A stretch of DNA of 61,652 nt, from positions 1 to 61,652 of the forward strand of contig DIFE01000134.1 in NCBI GenBank assembly GCA_002418985.1. The letters run 5' to 3'. This stretch comes from Deltaproteobacteria bacterium UBA5756 (lineage in GTDB: Bacteria; Desulfobacterota; Syntrophorhabdia; Syntrophorhabdales; Syntrophorhabdaceae). Below the pieces are notes generated by a model. The model searched no databases and was not told the DNA's origin. It saw only the letters and a list, made by a program, of their open reading frames with translations. Positions 1 to 8,589 of the stretch are shown here, in pieces. The stretch's first letter is position 1; each line of letters opens with the position of its first letter. Both the position numbers and the translations under genes were made by a program.

Positions 1-101
1 CAATTCTTTTAAGGCTTCCTCCCCAGCCTCTCTTTTATGCCTCCAGAGAGGAGCCTCAAGGCGACGAACGGGCGTGAGACAGTCTTTGTCTTTTTTTCTT
101 T

Positions 102-2405
102 TCAGTTTCGCAGCAGTTGGTCTATTTTTCTGATGATGGCGGGGTCTTCTTCCATTTCTTTTATTTCTGTTAGGAAACGGTGGGCGTTTTCTCCCAGGAG
201 GGAGTCGAAAAATTCGATGGCGCGCAGTTTCAGGGTTGCGTCGCCTATCTCCTTCAGGGTGTTCATGATGGCGAAGATGGCCCTCTTCTTGCCGGTAAGG
301 CCGATGCCCTGAATGACCATGTCCTTGATCTCAAGGACATTCTCTTCCTTCAGGTGAAGAAGGAGCGGATTGATCATGTCCTTGTCGCGGATCTCAACGA
401 GAAGGCTGATCGCACTTTTTCTCTTTTCCTCGTTTTTGCTGTAGAGAAATTTCAGGATGGGCTGAATATCGATGCCCCGTTCGAACCTGTTGGCCGTCTC
501 GAAGAGTGCCCTCCAATCCCTCCGGTGGTGGATGAGACTCGCCAGGGTTATCCCCATCTCTTCCTTGGACATGACAAAGCCTTCCTGCCACTTCTCCGCC
601 AGGTCCAGGGTCTTTTCATCCAGAAATGTTTCGTTTATGATGAAATTCCCAAGGATGTTACGGAGCATCTTCTTCTCTTCAAATTCACCAAGGTTGAGGA
701 CCCGCCAGAGCGGTTCCCTGAGGGCCCTGTTGGCGAGCGCAAAATAAGCGTTTCCCTGGTACCCGGTCTCGCGAAGAATCCCGTGGTCCCTCAGCGACGA
801 CACCAAAAAGACGATCCGTTCGTGGGGAACGGCCGTTTCATTATGGATGTCGTCAATGCTGTAGCGCTTCAGGATCGGGCCGGAGACATCGACAAAAACC
901 GACATAACGAGCGGCATCTCGTCATCATCCTGAAATTCCTGAAGGGCCTCACGCAAGACTCCGTCCATCTCGGAGGCTCCCCGTCGAAACTCCTCGTGCA
1001 GTATCAGGGCGTGCCTGTCGGCCTCGATTTGCCGTAGTTCCTTCACGGTATGGCCATACAGGGAATGTGTTCTTTCAAATGCCTTTAATTCGTAAAGCGA
1101 AGATATCTGCATACCCTGAAATACCCTGTACCAGTCGAAAAATGTCTCCTTCTCTCCGCAGAGCACAAAATAGGCCCCAGGCTCGTTAAGCATGAACTCC
1201 ACGAAACGTACCAGTTTTCCCCGCTCGGTCTGTTCCATGAAGACGATTTTTTCGAGGCCATCGATGATGAAAAAGCATGGTCCCTGCTTAAGCAGCGTCT
1301 TGCAAAGGGAGATAATATCGAGATCGTCGACGCGGGGAATATTATGCCTCTTGCCGATCACATCGCGCAATTCCTTCGTCGGCCGCGACCAGAGCTCACA
1401 ATAATAGACGTTCTGCCGCGAAGCCGTGAGTTGCGGCAGCACAAAGGATGTAAGCAGCGTTGTCTTGCCCGCCGATGTCTCCCCGGCCACGACGACGGAA
1501 CCTTCGTTAAAAAGTTTGTCGAGGACGACGGAAGCCTCATCCCAGCGTTGAACCGGAACACCTTCGAATTCGAGGTAGGGCGAAAATTTTGGTATTCTGA
1601 AGACATCGCGCTCATAGTAGAAATTACTCGTGACCACCCAGATAAGCTCTCTGTACTGAAAGCCGAGCTTGCCGTTGACATGGTTCTTGAACCTCACGAA
1701 CATACTCTCCACGTAACGTTTGACGCTCTCCAGGATGTGGGCTTCATAGGGAAGCCTGCTGTTATACTGGATGGAGATGATCCCCTCCCGACTGTCGACG
1801 TCCAGCACAGCCTCCCCGGGCCGCAGTGCAAGCTCGTGATCGTTGTACCGTTTGAGGCGATTATGTGAAAGATCGGTAAAGAAAACATCCACGAGGAGAT
1901 GGGCGAAGTTGAAAAGGTACTCGAATACCTTCATGTTGCGTATAATCGCCTTCGAGCTGTTGTCTGTTATTTCTGTCTCAAGGGGAACCTTTTTCACAAG
2001 ATGGGCGTAGCTCAAGGCATTGATCGCCTCAATCGCCCCCTTGGGTATATCAAGCCGTCTAGCGATTTCATAATTCATAAAGACGCCCTTGACGTCGATA
2101 TCCCGGGCATTGAGAATGTCTCCGTTCAGGGGCCAGTCGAACTCCTTCATCAGAGACAGGTCGTGGAGATAGATGGTGCCGAGCAGGGCAAAGATCTCAC
2201 CGGAAAACATCTCTTCGGTGCGGTCCTTCGGATCGGGGATAAGCTTCTCTATTATCCCCTTCAAGGTCTCCGCGTGTTCCCCGATCGGGGCGTCTATGCG
2301 CGGGAAAAGGCTCTTCTCGCAGTAGCTTCTGAGATCAAGAAACCTGCGGTAGAGTTTCAGCTCCCTTTCTTTTTCCTTAAGGACCTCCTCCAGCTTCGCC
2401 TTCAC
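102..2405 (-). CDS. HD-domain / STAND P-loop NTPase / HEAT-like repeat protein
   Basis: No characterised family name is recognised with certainty. The 767-residue product has three parts. The N-terminal 190 residues look like a divergent HD phosphohydrolase: His near residue 44 in EHAETL, then the HD pair in IYLHDL near 81-82. The middle part is a P-loop NTPase with Walker A GETSAGKTT near 308-316 and Walker B FFIIDGLEK near 378-386, as in STAND/NACHT-like switches. The last 200 residues are helical and repeat-like, resembling HEAT repeats, with segments such as KRKSAISLLVEIRDKDMINP. No signal peptide or membrane segment is apparent, so it should be cytosolic. The GTG start at 2405 is preferred because AAGGAG lies 7 nt upstream; a TTG 30 nt earlier has no such site. 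It lies 84 nt behind secF on the same strand and may be the last gene of the secDF transcript. The combination suggests a signal-responsive or conflict-type ATPase; function is inference. Confidence 0.8.
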   Translation of the reverse strand: MKAKLEEVLKEKERELKLYRRFLDLRSYCEKSLFPRIDAPIGEHAETLKGIIEKLIPDPKDRTEEMFSGEIFALLGTIYLHDLSLMKEFDWPLNGDILNARDIDVKGVFMNYEIARRLDIPKGAIEAINALSYAHLVKKVPLETEITDNSSKAIIRNMKVFEYLFNFAHLLVDVFFTDLSHNRLKRYNDHELALRPGEAVLDVDSREGIISIQYNSRLPYEAHILESVKRYVESMFVRFKNHVNGKLGFQYRELIWVVTSNFYYERDVFRIPKFSPYLEFEGVPVQRWDEASVVLDKLFNEGSVVVAGETSAGKTTLLTSFVLPQLTASRQNVYYCELWSRPTKELRDVIGKRHNIPRVDDLDIISLCKTLLKQGPCFFIIDGLEKIVFMEQTERGKLVRFVEFMLNEPGAYFVLCGEKETFFDWYRVFQGMQISSLYELKAFERTHSLYGHTVKELRQIEADRHALILHEEFRRGASEMDGVLREALQEFQDDDEMPLVMSVFVDVSGPILKRYSIDDIHNETAVPHERIVFLVSSLRDHGILRETGYQGNAYFALANRALREPLWRVLNLGEFEEKKMLRNILGNFIINETFLDEKTLDLAEKWQEGFVMSKEEMGITLASLIHHRRDWRALFETANRFERGIDIQPILKFLYSKNEEKRKSAISLLVEIRDKDMINPLLLHLKEENVLEIKDMVIQGIGLTGKKRAIFAIMNTLKEIGDATLKLRAIEFFDSLLGENAHRFLTEIKEMEEDPAIIRKIDQLLRN

Positions 2406-2489
2406 AAAGCCGCTCCTTGCCGGAAATGTCTCCAAACGTGCTTCATTATGTCGATCTTAAAGGTAACAAGGTACTGAGACAATTGACCC

Positions 2490-3392
2490 TTAACGAAATT
2501 TCTGGCGCCATGCGTATACAATGGGGCTCGCGACGAAGATGGACGAGTACGTCCCTATGATAAGACCCAGAAAAAGAGCAAAAGCGAAATCGAAGAGCAC
2601 CTCTCCGCCAAATATCATGATAGCGCCAAGGCTGATAGCCGTGCTGATGCCCGTAACAATCGTCCTCGACAGAACCTCGTTAATGCTGACGTTGATGACG
2701 TTCCCGAAATCGTCGCGGGATTTCATCTTGCCTGTGTTCTCCCGAATGCGGTCGAAAACGACGACCGTATCCTGCAGGGAATATCCCGCTATCGTCAGCA
2801 AGGCCGTAATGACAAGGAGATTGAACTCCTTGTTGAGAAAATAAAAGACGCCGGCGATGACGAGGACATCGTGGAAGGTGGCTATGGTTGCCGCTATCCC
2901 GGAGACGAAAGTAAATCTCCAGGCAATGTAGATGATAATGCCGAGGAGCGCGAGAACTACTGCGATGATGGCGTATTTCTTAAGGTCTCTTCCGACCCCG
3001 GGGCCGACCATATTACTTCCCAGGACCTCGAATTTGGCCCCCTTGAGCTGTGTCGAAAGGATGGTGGTTATCTTTGAGGCAAGTGATTCCTTTTCTGTAT
3101 CGGAAAGCTTTGTCTTGATAAAAAAGTCACTTGTTCCGCTGACTTCCTGTATCTGAACGTCCTCGATCCCTCCATCCGTCAATGCGCGTCTGAGATCGCC
3201 TATACTCAACTTCTCGGCGAATCTCACCTGCACATTGGTGCCCCCTGTAAAGTCGATGCTCAGGTTGGCTTTGCCCAGCGAAATCATGACAAAGGCGAAA
3301 ACCCCGATGAGAACGAGGATAGCCGACACGATGAACGCCTTTTTCCTTAATGCGATGAAATCTATTTTCGTATCTTTAATGAGCTCCATCAT
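2490..3392 (-). CDS. secF: Protein translocase subunit SecF
   Basis: SecF is the inner-membrane partner of SecD. The pair uses the proton motive force to pull preproteins through SecYEG on the periplasmic side. The 300-residue product has an N-terminal membrane segment, the SecF signature near residues 43-60 (LSIDFTGGTNVQV), a periplasmic domain, and a C-terminal block of five hydrophobic segments carrying DTVVVFDRIREN, the conserved SecD/SecF loop motif. Length fits the family. It starts 10 nt after secD, so the two are co-transcribed. The start is a double ATG. Identification is secure. Confidence 0.97.
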   Translation of the reverse strand: MMELIKDTKIDFIALRKKAFIVSAILVLIGVFAFVMISLGKANLSIDFTGGTNVQVRFAEKLSIGDLRRALTDGGIEDVQIQEVSGTSDFFIKTKLSDTEKESLASKITTILSTQLKGAKFEVLGSNMVGPGVGRDLKKYAIIAVVLALLGIIIYIAWRFTFVSGIAATIATFHDVLVIAGVFYFLNKEFNLLVITALLTIAGYSLQDTVVVFDRIRENTGKMKSRDDFGNVINVSINEVLSRTIVTGISTAISLGAIMIFGGEVLFDFAFALFLGLIIGTYSSIFVASPIVYAWRQKFR

Positions 3393-3402
3393 AGCTGCCG
3401 CC

Positions 3403-4998
3403 TCATATACTCAAAGTTCTGGGTTTGTATTTCGCCAATATCCAGTCGAAAATGGTCTTCGATCCGAATACTGCGGTAAAGAGGTTTATGATCATACCGA
3501 AGATCAAGGTGATTGCAAATCCTTTGATCGGTCCTGTTCCAAATATGAAAAGAACCGCGGCCGTTATAAGCGTGGTGATGTGGGAATCGAAGATTGCCAC
3601 CCACGCCTTGGCATAACCGCCGTCAACCGCGGCACGCACCGTTTTTCCCAAACGCAGCTCTTCCCGGATCCTTTCGAAAATAAGGACGTTGGAATCGACG
3701 CCCATGCCGATCGTCAATGCGATGCCGGCGATGCCGGGCAGAGTCATGGTTGCCTTGAAGGCGCTAAAAATGCCCAGGAGATAGATCAGGTTCAGGGCAA
3801 GGGCCACATTTGCAATGATACCCGAGTACCGATAGTAGATGACCATGAATATGATCACAAAAATGGACGCCAGCAAAGTTGCCAGGACACCTTTGTTGAT
3901 CGAGTCCTGACCCAGTGTAGGCCCAATTGTAATGTTCTGAACCACCCTGACCGGCGCCGGAAGGGCACCCGCGCGAAGGACGATGGCAAGGTCTTTTGCT
4001 TCATCCATGGTAAAACCGCCCGTAATAGATGCCTTGCCTCCGGAAATCCTCTCACGGATTTGCGGAGCGGAATAGACCGTGTTATCGAGAACTATGGCAA
4101 GTCTTTTGCCTACGTTCTCCGCGGTTACCTTGTCGAAGATCCTGGCTCCTTCACTGTTGAATTCCAGGCCGACCGATATTTCACTTCCGATATCCCTGCC
4201 GCCCATACTGATCCTGGCGTCGGTGAGAAGTTCGCCCGTCAGAAGGGCCTGTCTCTTGAGGACGATGGGGGCCGTGGTCTCGACACCCGTTTCCCTGTTC
4301 TTCGACCGGATCTTGAGGACCTCATCGTCCGCGGGGATGGCTCCCGACTCACCCCTGGCCGTTGCATCTTCATCGACAAGCTTGAACTCGAGCTGAGCTG
4401 TTTTGCCGATGAGTTCAAGGGCTCTCTGCGGGTCCTTTACTCCGGGCAGTTGAACCAGTATCTGGTTTTCGCCCTGTTTGACAATGACCGGTTCGGAAAC
4501 ACCAAACTGATCTATCCTGTTGCGTATCGTCTCCAATGCCTGATTGACGGCGTTGTCCTTTATGGAAGCAAGCTGGTTTTCCGGCACGAGAAGTTCGATG
4601 CTCAACAGATCGCCTTCGGGTTTCGAGGCGCCGGCTTTGAGGTCGGAAAACTTGTTTCCTACGACGTTGAAAAGCTTCTCTTTCTGATCGGGCCGTATGG
4701 AAACGATGATCGTGCTTCCCTTCCTGTCGATCCCGAGAAACCTGACGCCGTCGGAGATCATTGCGTCCTTGAGGGAATTCATTCTCCTGTCGATGATGTT
4801 GTCCATGAGTTTGCCGGTATCCAGTTCCAGAAGGAGGTGCATACCGCCCTTCAGGTCAAGACCGAGGTGAATCTTGTCGCTGGGAAGGTACTTTTTCCAG
4901 ACGCCTCCGAGCTCGACAACATTGGGCAGACAATAGACAATCGACACTACAAAGAAAACGAGAATGAGAATAAATCTCAATTTCAGTGACTTAATCAC
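3403..4998 (-). CDS. secD: Protein translocase subunit SecD
   Basis: SecD forms the SecDF complex that assists late steps of Sec-dependent export. The 531-residue protein has one N-terminal membrane segment, the P1 signature LGLDLKGGMHLLLELD near residue 45, a large periplasmic region, and a C-terminal membrane block with GMGVDSNVLIFERIREELR, the expected proton-pathway loop. It begins with GTG at 4998, preceded by GAGG at a good distance. The usual neighbour yajC is not upstream; the upstream side holds only gene remnants. A strong promoter lies at 5054-5080. Identification is secure. Confidence 0.97.
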   Translation of the reverse strand: MIKSLKLRFILILVFFVVSIVYCLPNVVELGGVWKKYLPSDKIHLGLDLKGGMHLLLELDTGKLMDNIIDRRMNSLKDAMISDGVRFLGIDRKGSTIIVSIRPDQKEKLFNVVGNKFSDLKAGASKPEGDLLSIELLVPENQLASIKDNAVNQALETIRNRIDQFGVSEPVIVKQGENQILVQLPGVKDPQRALELIGKTAQLEFKLVDEDATARGESGAIPADDEVLKIRSKNRETGVETTAPIVLKRQALLTGELLTDARISMGGRDIGSEISVGLEFNSEGARIFDKVTAENVGKRLAIVLDNTVYSAPQIRERISGGKASITGGFTMDEAKDLAIVLRAGALPAPVRVVQNITIGPTLGQDSINKGVLATLLASIFVIIFMVIYYRYSGIIANVALALNLIYLLGIFSAFKATMTLPGIAGIALTIGMGVDSNVLIFERIREELRLGKTVRAAVDGGYAKAWVAIFDSHITTLITAAVLFIFGTGPIKGFAITLIFGMIINLFTAVFGSKTIFDWILAKYKPRTLSI

Positions 4999-5053
4999 GT
5001 ATTAACCTCATTCGGGTGGATTCGGTAAACTACTGCTTAAAAAGTACAACCAA

Positions 5054-5080
5054 ATTATAATCATACGCCCTGTTTGTCAA
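5054..5080 (-). promoter_or_regulatory. Sigma70-type promoter of secDF
   Basis: On the minus strand, TTGACA (5075-5080) and TATAAT (5054-5059) are separated by 15 nt; an alternative -10 TAATTT gives a 17-nt spacer. Both hexamers are consensus, and the site is about 55 nt upstream of the secD GTG. It is the only strong promoter seen before secD. Confidence 0.6.
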
Positions 5081-5159
5081 GACAATTTTGTCACAGGTCA
5101 ACGGTAGGCGCGGGCAACCGCGCGGAAGACATCCACCAGGAAGACAACCCCGGCGAGGC

Positions 5160-5550
5160 TCATGCATTCAGTAATTGGCGTATCTTTTTCATAAGTTCAT
5201 GCTGGGCGATTGGTTTCGAGATGAAGTGGACGCCTTCCTCGCGCAGCCCCTTCTTGTGTATTATGTCCGCAGTGTAGCCGCTCATGAAGATTGCCTTGAC
5301 CCCCGGGGCCAATTTTTGAGCGCCGTCATAGACGACTTTGCCATTCATCCTTGGCATAACGACGTCAAGGAGGAGAAGGTCGATCGTGTCTTTGTGCGTT
5401 TCAAAAGCCCTGAGCGCCTGTTGTCCATCCGAGGCCTCGATGACACTGTAACCGTGCCCTTTCAGCACCGTGGACATAAAACTTCTCACGGTCTCGTCGT
5501 CTTCGGCGAGGAGGATTGTTTCCGTCCCGAGGGTGACCCCCGTCGAGCCG
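5160..5550 (-). pseudogene. Receiver-domain remnant of a hybrid histidine kinase
   Basis: This stretch encodes the C-terminal receiver (REC) domain typical of hybrid sensor kinases. Reading upstream of the first usable start (GTG at 5489) gives the linker GTETILLAEDDETVRSFM. It contains the acidic pair (DD) needed for Mg2+ binding. The phosphoacceptor aspartate is in LLLLDVVMPRMNG, and the switch residues are in FMSGYT and FISKPI. In this frame a stop (TAA) occurs about 25 codons before GTG-5489, and there is no ATG/GTG/TTG between them. A protein made from GTG-5489 (109 residues) would therefore lack beta-1 and the acidic pair and should not be phosphorylatable. The upstream kinase is missing; the sequence joins a TonB-receptor fragment at about 5550. 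Best read as a decayed 3' end of a hybrid kinase gene. A free-standing regulator is the alternative. Confidence 0.65.
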
Positions 5551-5640
5551 GCGGCCGTACCGTTTGATGTCTTCCGAGGTGATAATGTTTATGGAAGCAG
5601 GCGCATCGGTTATCTTCTCTTCATACCGCGAGTCCCCCAT
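5551..5640 (-). pseudogene. TonB-dependent receptor plug-domain fragment
   Basis: From ATG at 5640 the frame reads SRYEEKITDAPASINIIT followed by SEDIKRYG, a clear start of a TonB-dependent receptor plug domain (TonB-dependent receptors are outer-membrane transporters). In intact receptors this continues with about 600 residues; here it stops matching after RYG at about 5551. The sequence then changes to a kinase/receiver linker in a different frame. Upstream of ATG-5640 an overlapping frame reads QVLQRLKKESQLYGGLAV and ends with TGA; it may be the preceding receptor segment after a frameshift, but that is uncertain. No signal peptide or beta-barrel is present, so this is a gene fragment. Confidence 0.6.
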
Positions 5641-5864
5641 AGAGCTGCGATTCCTTTTTAAGCCGCTGCAGTACCTGTCCTGGTGTATATATCGCCGGTA
5701 TCACGGATTATTTACGTTGAGAGAAGAGAAAAAACCGCACCGGCAAAGGACGAAAGATAAGGGACCGGGACCAAACCTCTGGACTCTAAAATATCACATG
5801 GGATATCATACATGAATCCCGCACATATGCCCGGGCAACGCCCGGTGCACACAGGGAGACCGCC

Positions 5865-7871
5865 ATGGACAGAGAAATAGCCGAAAAGAGGACACAGCAC
5901 CTCAGGAGAGAACTGGAACATCACAACTACCAGTACTATGTTCTCGACGATCCCGTCGTCACAGACCAGGAGTACGACAACCTCATGCGCGAGCTTGCCC
6001 GTCTGGAAGACGAGTTCCCCGAGTTCGCCGATCCCAATTCGCCGACCCAAAGGGTCGGTGCCCGGCCCCTCGACGCTTTCAGGTCGGTGCCTCACAGCGT
6101 GCCCATGCTGAGCCTCCAGAACGCGATGACGGAGGAAGAGGTCAGGGATTTTCACAAGAGGGTGACGAAGCTTCTTGGGACGGACGACGTGGAATACGTT
6201 ATGGAGGTCAAGATAGACGGCCTTGCCGTGGAACTGGTCTACATCGACGGCGTTTTCACTCTCGGCTCGACGCGGGGTGACGGCTACGTCGGCGAGGATG
6301 TGACGCAAAACTTGAGGACGATAAGGGCCATACCCATGCGCCTGCACACAGATGAAAAAACACCCCTGCCGGAGCGGCTCGAGGTACGCGGGGAGGTGTA
6401 CATGGGAAGAAAAGAATTCCTCGCTCTCAACGCCCGCCGGGAACTGACGGGAGAACCCTTGTTCGCAAACCCGAGGAACGCCGCCGCGGGTTCCATCCGC
6501 CAACTCGACCCCAGGATCACCGCGGACAGAAAGCTCAATATCTTCTGCTACGCGGCCGGCCTGGTAACGGGGGTGACGTTTCCGACCCACATGGACTTCC
6601 TGAAATATCTCAGCCTGTGGGGTTTCAGGGTGAATCTTCCCTGCACAAAGGTCTGCCGCACCATCGAGGACGTGGTTGAAAATTTCGCGCGCATAAGGTC
6701 CATACGGGAAGAGATACCCTACGAGATCGACGGCACCGTCATCAAGGTCAACAGGCTGGACTACCAGTCCGATCTCGGCACCGTATCGCGCTCGCCCCGC
6801 TGGGCCATTGCTTACAAGTTCGAGGCAAAGGAGGAACGGACGACCATCGAGGACATCATCATCAGCGTGGGGCGGACGGGAGCCCTTACACCTATTGCCC
6901 TTCTGAAACCGGTGTCCGTGGGAGGTGTCGAGGTCTCGCGTGCCACCTTGCACAACGAGGATGAGATAGAACGCAAGGACGTCAGGGTCGGTGATGCCGT
7001 CATCGTCACCAGGGCCGGCGACGTTATTCCCGAGGTGGTCAGGGTCATAGACGGCGACCGGCCGGGCCGCCAGGCCCCCTTCCGGATGCCCGAACGATGC
7101 CCCGTCTGCAATGAGGAGGTCATAAGACCCCCCGGCGAGGCCATACGCAGGTGCGTCAATATAAACTGCCCCGCCCAGATCAAAGGGAGCATCGAACACT
7201 TTGCCTCCAAGCGCGCCATGGACATCGACGGCCTGGGAACAAAACTGGTGGAGCAGCTCGTGGACCGCGGGATAATACAGGATGTATCCGACCTTTACTA
7301 CATGGAAAAGGAGACACTGGCCGGGATGGAACGGATGGCGGACAAGTCCGCCGGTAATATCATCGACGCTATCAAGGCCTCCAGGAAGCGACCCTTTGAC
7401 CGGTTCATCCATGCCCTGGGTATCCGCCAGGTCGGTGAACACGTGGCAGGCCTCCTGGCTGAGCGATTCGATTCCGTGGAAAAACTCATGTCCGCGGATA
7501 CGCAAATGCTCCTTGCCATCCCCGAGATCGGGCCCGAGGCGGCCAGCAGCATCACCACCTTCTTCCGCGATCCGAAGAACCGTGAGACGATAAGCAGGAT
7601 CCTCGCCGCCGGGGTGGACTTCGAATACAAACAGGGTAGCACCGGCAAGCTCACGGGCCTGACCTTCGTCTTCACCGGCTCCCTTTCAGGCATGTCGCGC
7701 GACGAGGCCAGGGCAAAGGTGGAAGAACTCGGCGCGAAGACCGCCTCATCAGTGGGCAAGAAGGTCAGCTACGTTGTGGCGGGAGAGGAAGCCGGCTCAA
7801 AACTGGACAAGGCCCGGCAACTGAACCTCAGGATATTGACGGAGCAGGAATTTCTGGAACTTCTTCGTTAA
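5865..7871 (+). CDS. ligA: NAD-dependent DNA ligase LigA
   Basis: LigA seals nicks in DNA during replication and repair using NAD+. The 668-residue protein matches the usual length and has all expected parts: domain Ia, the adenylation domain with catalytic lysine K116 in MEVKIDGL, the OB fold, a zinc finger with four cysteines (CPVCNEE then CVNINCP), helix-hairpin-helix repeats, and a C-terminal BRCT domain (LTGLTFVFTGSLSGMSRDEA). ATG at 5865 has GGGAG upstream. It stands alone between the remnant region and the fimbrial operon. Identification is secure. Confidence 0.98.
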   Translation: MDREIAEKRTQHLRRELEHHNYQYYVLDDPVVTDQEYDNLMRELARLEDEFPEFADPNSPTQRVGARPLDAFRSVPHSVPMLSLQNAMTEEEVRDFHKRVTKLLGTDDVEYVMEVKIDGLAVELVYIDGVFTLGSTRGDGYVGEDVTQNLRTIRAIPMRLHTDEKTPLPERLEVRGEVYMGRKEFLALNARRELTGEPLFANPRNAAAGSIRQLDPRITADRKLNIFCYAAGLVTGVTFPTHMDFLKYLSLWGFRVNLPCTKVCRTIEDVVENFARIRSIREEIPYEIDGTVIKVNRLDYQSDLGTVSRSPRWAIAYKFEAKEERTTIEDIIISVGRTGALTPIALLKPVSVGGVEVSRATLHNEDEIERKDVRVGDAVIVTRAGDVIPEVVRVIDGDRPGRQAPFRMPERCPVCNEEVIRPPGEAIRRCVNINCPAQIKGSIEHFASKRAMDIDGLGTKLVEQLVDRGIIQDVSDLYYMEKETLAGMERMADKSAGNIIDAIKASRKRPFDRFIHALGIRQVGEHVAGLLAERFDSVEKLMSADTQMLLAIPEIGPEAASSITTFFRDPKNRETISRILAAGVDFEYKQGSTGKLTGLTFVFTGSLSGMSRDEARAKVEELGAKTASSVGKKVSYVVAGEEAGSKLDKARQLNLRILTEQEFLELLR

Positions 7872-8073
7872 GGCCGGCATCGGCGCCCTGCGAGAGCCCT
7901 TTCCCGTCTCGAATCCAACCCCCTCTCCCGCAGTCCTGAATCCCGCTGCTTACACAAATGTGCCCTCGCCGTACGTCGATTGGTCCCATTCTGACTCAGC
8001 TTCGTAACGAAGATCAACCTTTCTGAACGAATCCAATGTCTAAATTGCAAAAACACCAGTTCAGGAGGGATCC

Positions 8074-8580
8074 ATGAAACATTCCATCAATCTGTCGGGA
8101 ATTATTTTTGCCGTGTTTCTGCTTATCGTTACCGCGTCTCCTAACAACGCCATGGCCGCCTCTCTCTCGGGTAACCTCGAAGTAAAGGCCACCTCCACAA
8201 GCAGTTGCTCTTTTAAAACACTCGCTGCGGTGGATTTCGGCACATATAACCCCCTTGACGCCTCAGATGACATCGACGGTCAGGGATCGGTGATATTCAA
8301 TTGTGCCAGGGGTACGGAATACAAGTTCTACATAGAGGGAACACGGACCATGACCGCCACGAACCCCTCCGGGACGGTGGAGGAACTCCCCTTTACTCTC
8401 TATACAGACTCGAACCGGTCGATACTCTTTCCAATCGACAACACCTCAACGTTGACCGGCACCTCGGAAAGTTCCCTTACCGATATACAGTACCCCGTAT
8501 ACGGCAAGATCAAGGCGGCAGAAAATGTAACAAAAGGGCTCAACTTCATTGCGACATTGCAGGCGACCCTGGAATATTAG
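8074..8580 (+). CDS. Spore coat U (SCPU) domain pilin, Csu-type fimbrial subunit
   Basis: This 168-residue secreted protein has a signal peptide of about 28 residues (ending NNAMA), then a single SCPU domain with two cysteines (SSCSF and FNCARG) expected to form a disulfide. Motifs VDFGTYNPLD and QYPVYGKI are typical. The mature N terminus ASLSGNLEVKAT precedes the first cysteine and could act as the donor strand that links subunits in a chaperone-usher pilus. A strong AGGAGG precedes ATG. It is the first gene of a four-gene cluster with chaperone, usher and a second SCPU protein, so it is probably the major pilin of an archaic Csu-like fimbria. 'Spore coat' is only the family name. Confidence 0.88.
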   Translation: MKHSINLSGIIFAVFLLIVTASPNNAMAASLSGNLEVKATSTSSCSFKTLAAVDFGTYNPLDASDDIDGQGSVIFNCARGTEYKFYIEGTRTMTATNPSGTVEELPFTLYTDSNRSILFPIDNTSTLTGTSESSLTDIQYPVYGKIKAAENVTKGLNFIATLQATLEY

Positions 8581-8589
8581 GAAACAGCA

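Noticed and set aside
3235..4989. Long open frame (584 codons) on the plus strand opposite secD
   Set aside because: It is the antisense of a well-conserved gene and has no protein-like motif; such frames arise from the codon bias of GC-rich genes.
5831..5845. Hairpin CCGGGC-AAC-GCCCGG before ligA
   Set aside because: Only six base pairs, no T-tract, and just upstream of the ribosome site; too short to call a regulator or terminator.
5712..7505. 597-codon frame on the minus strand opposite ligA
   Set aside because: Entirely antisense to ligA, with low-complexity composition and no ribosome site.
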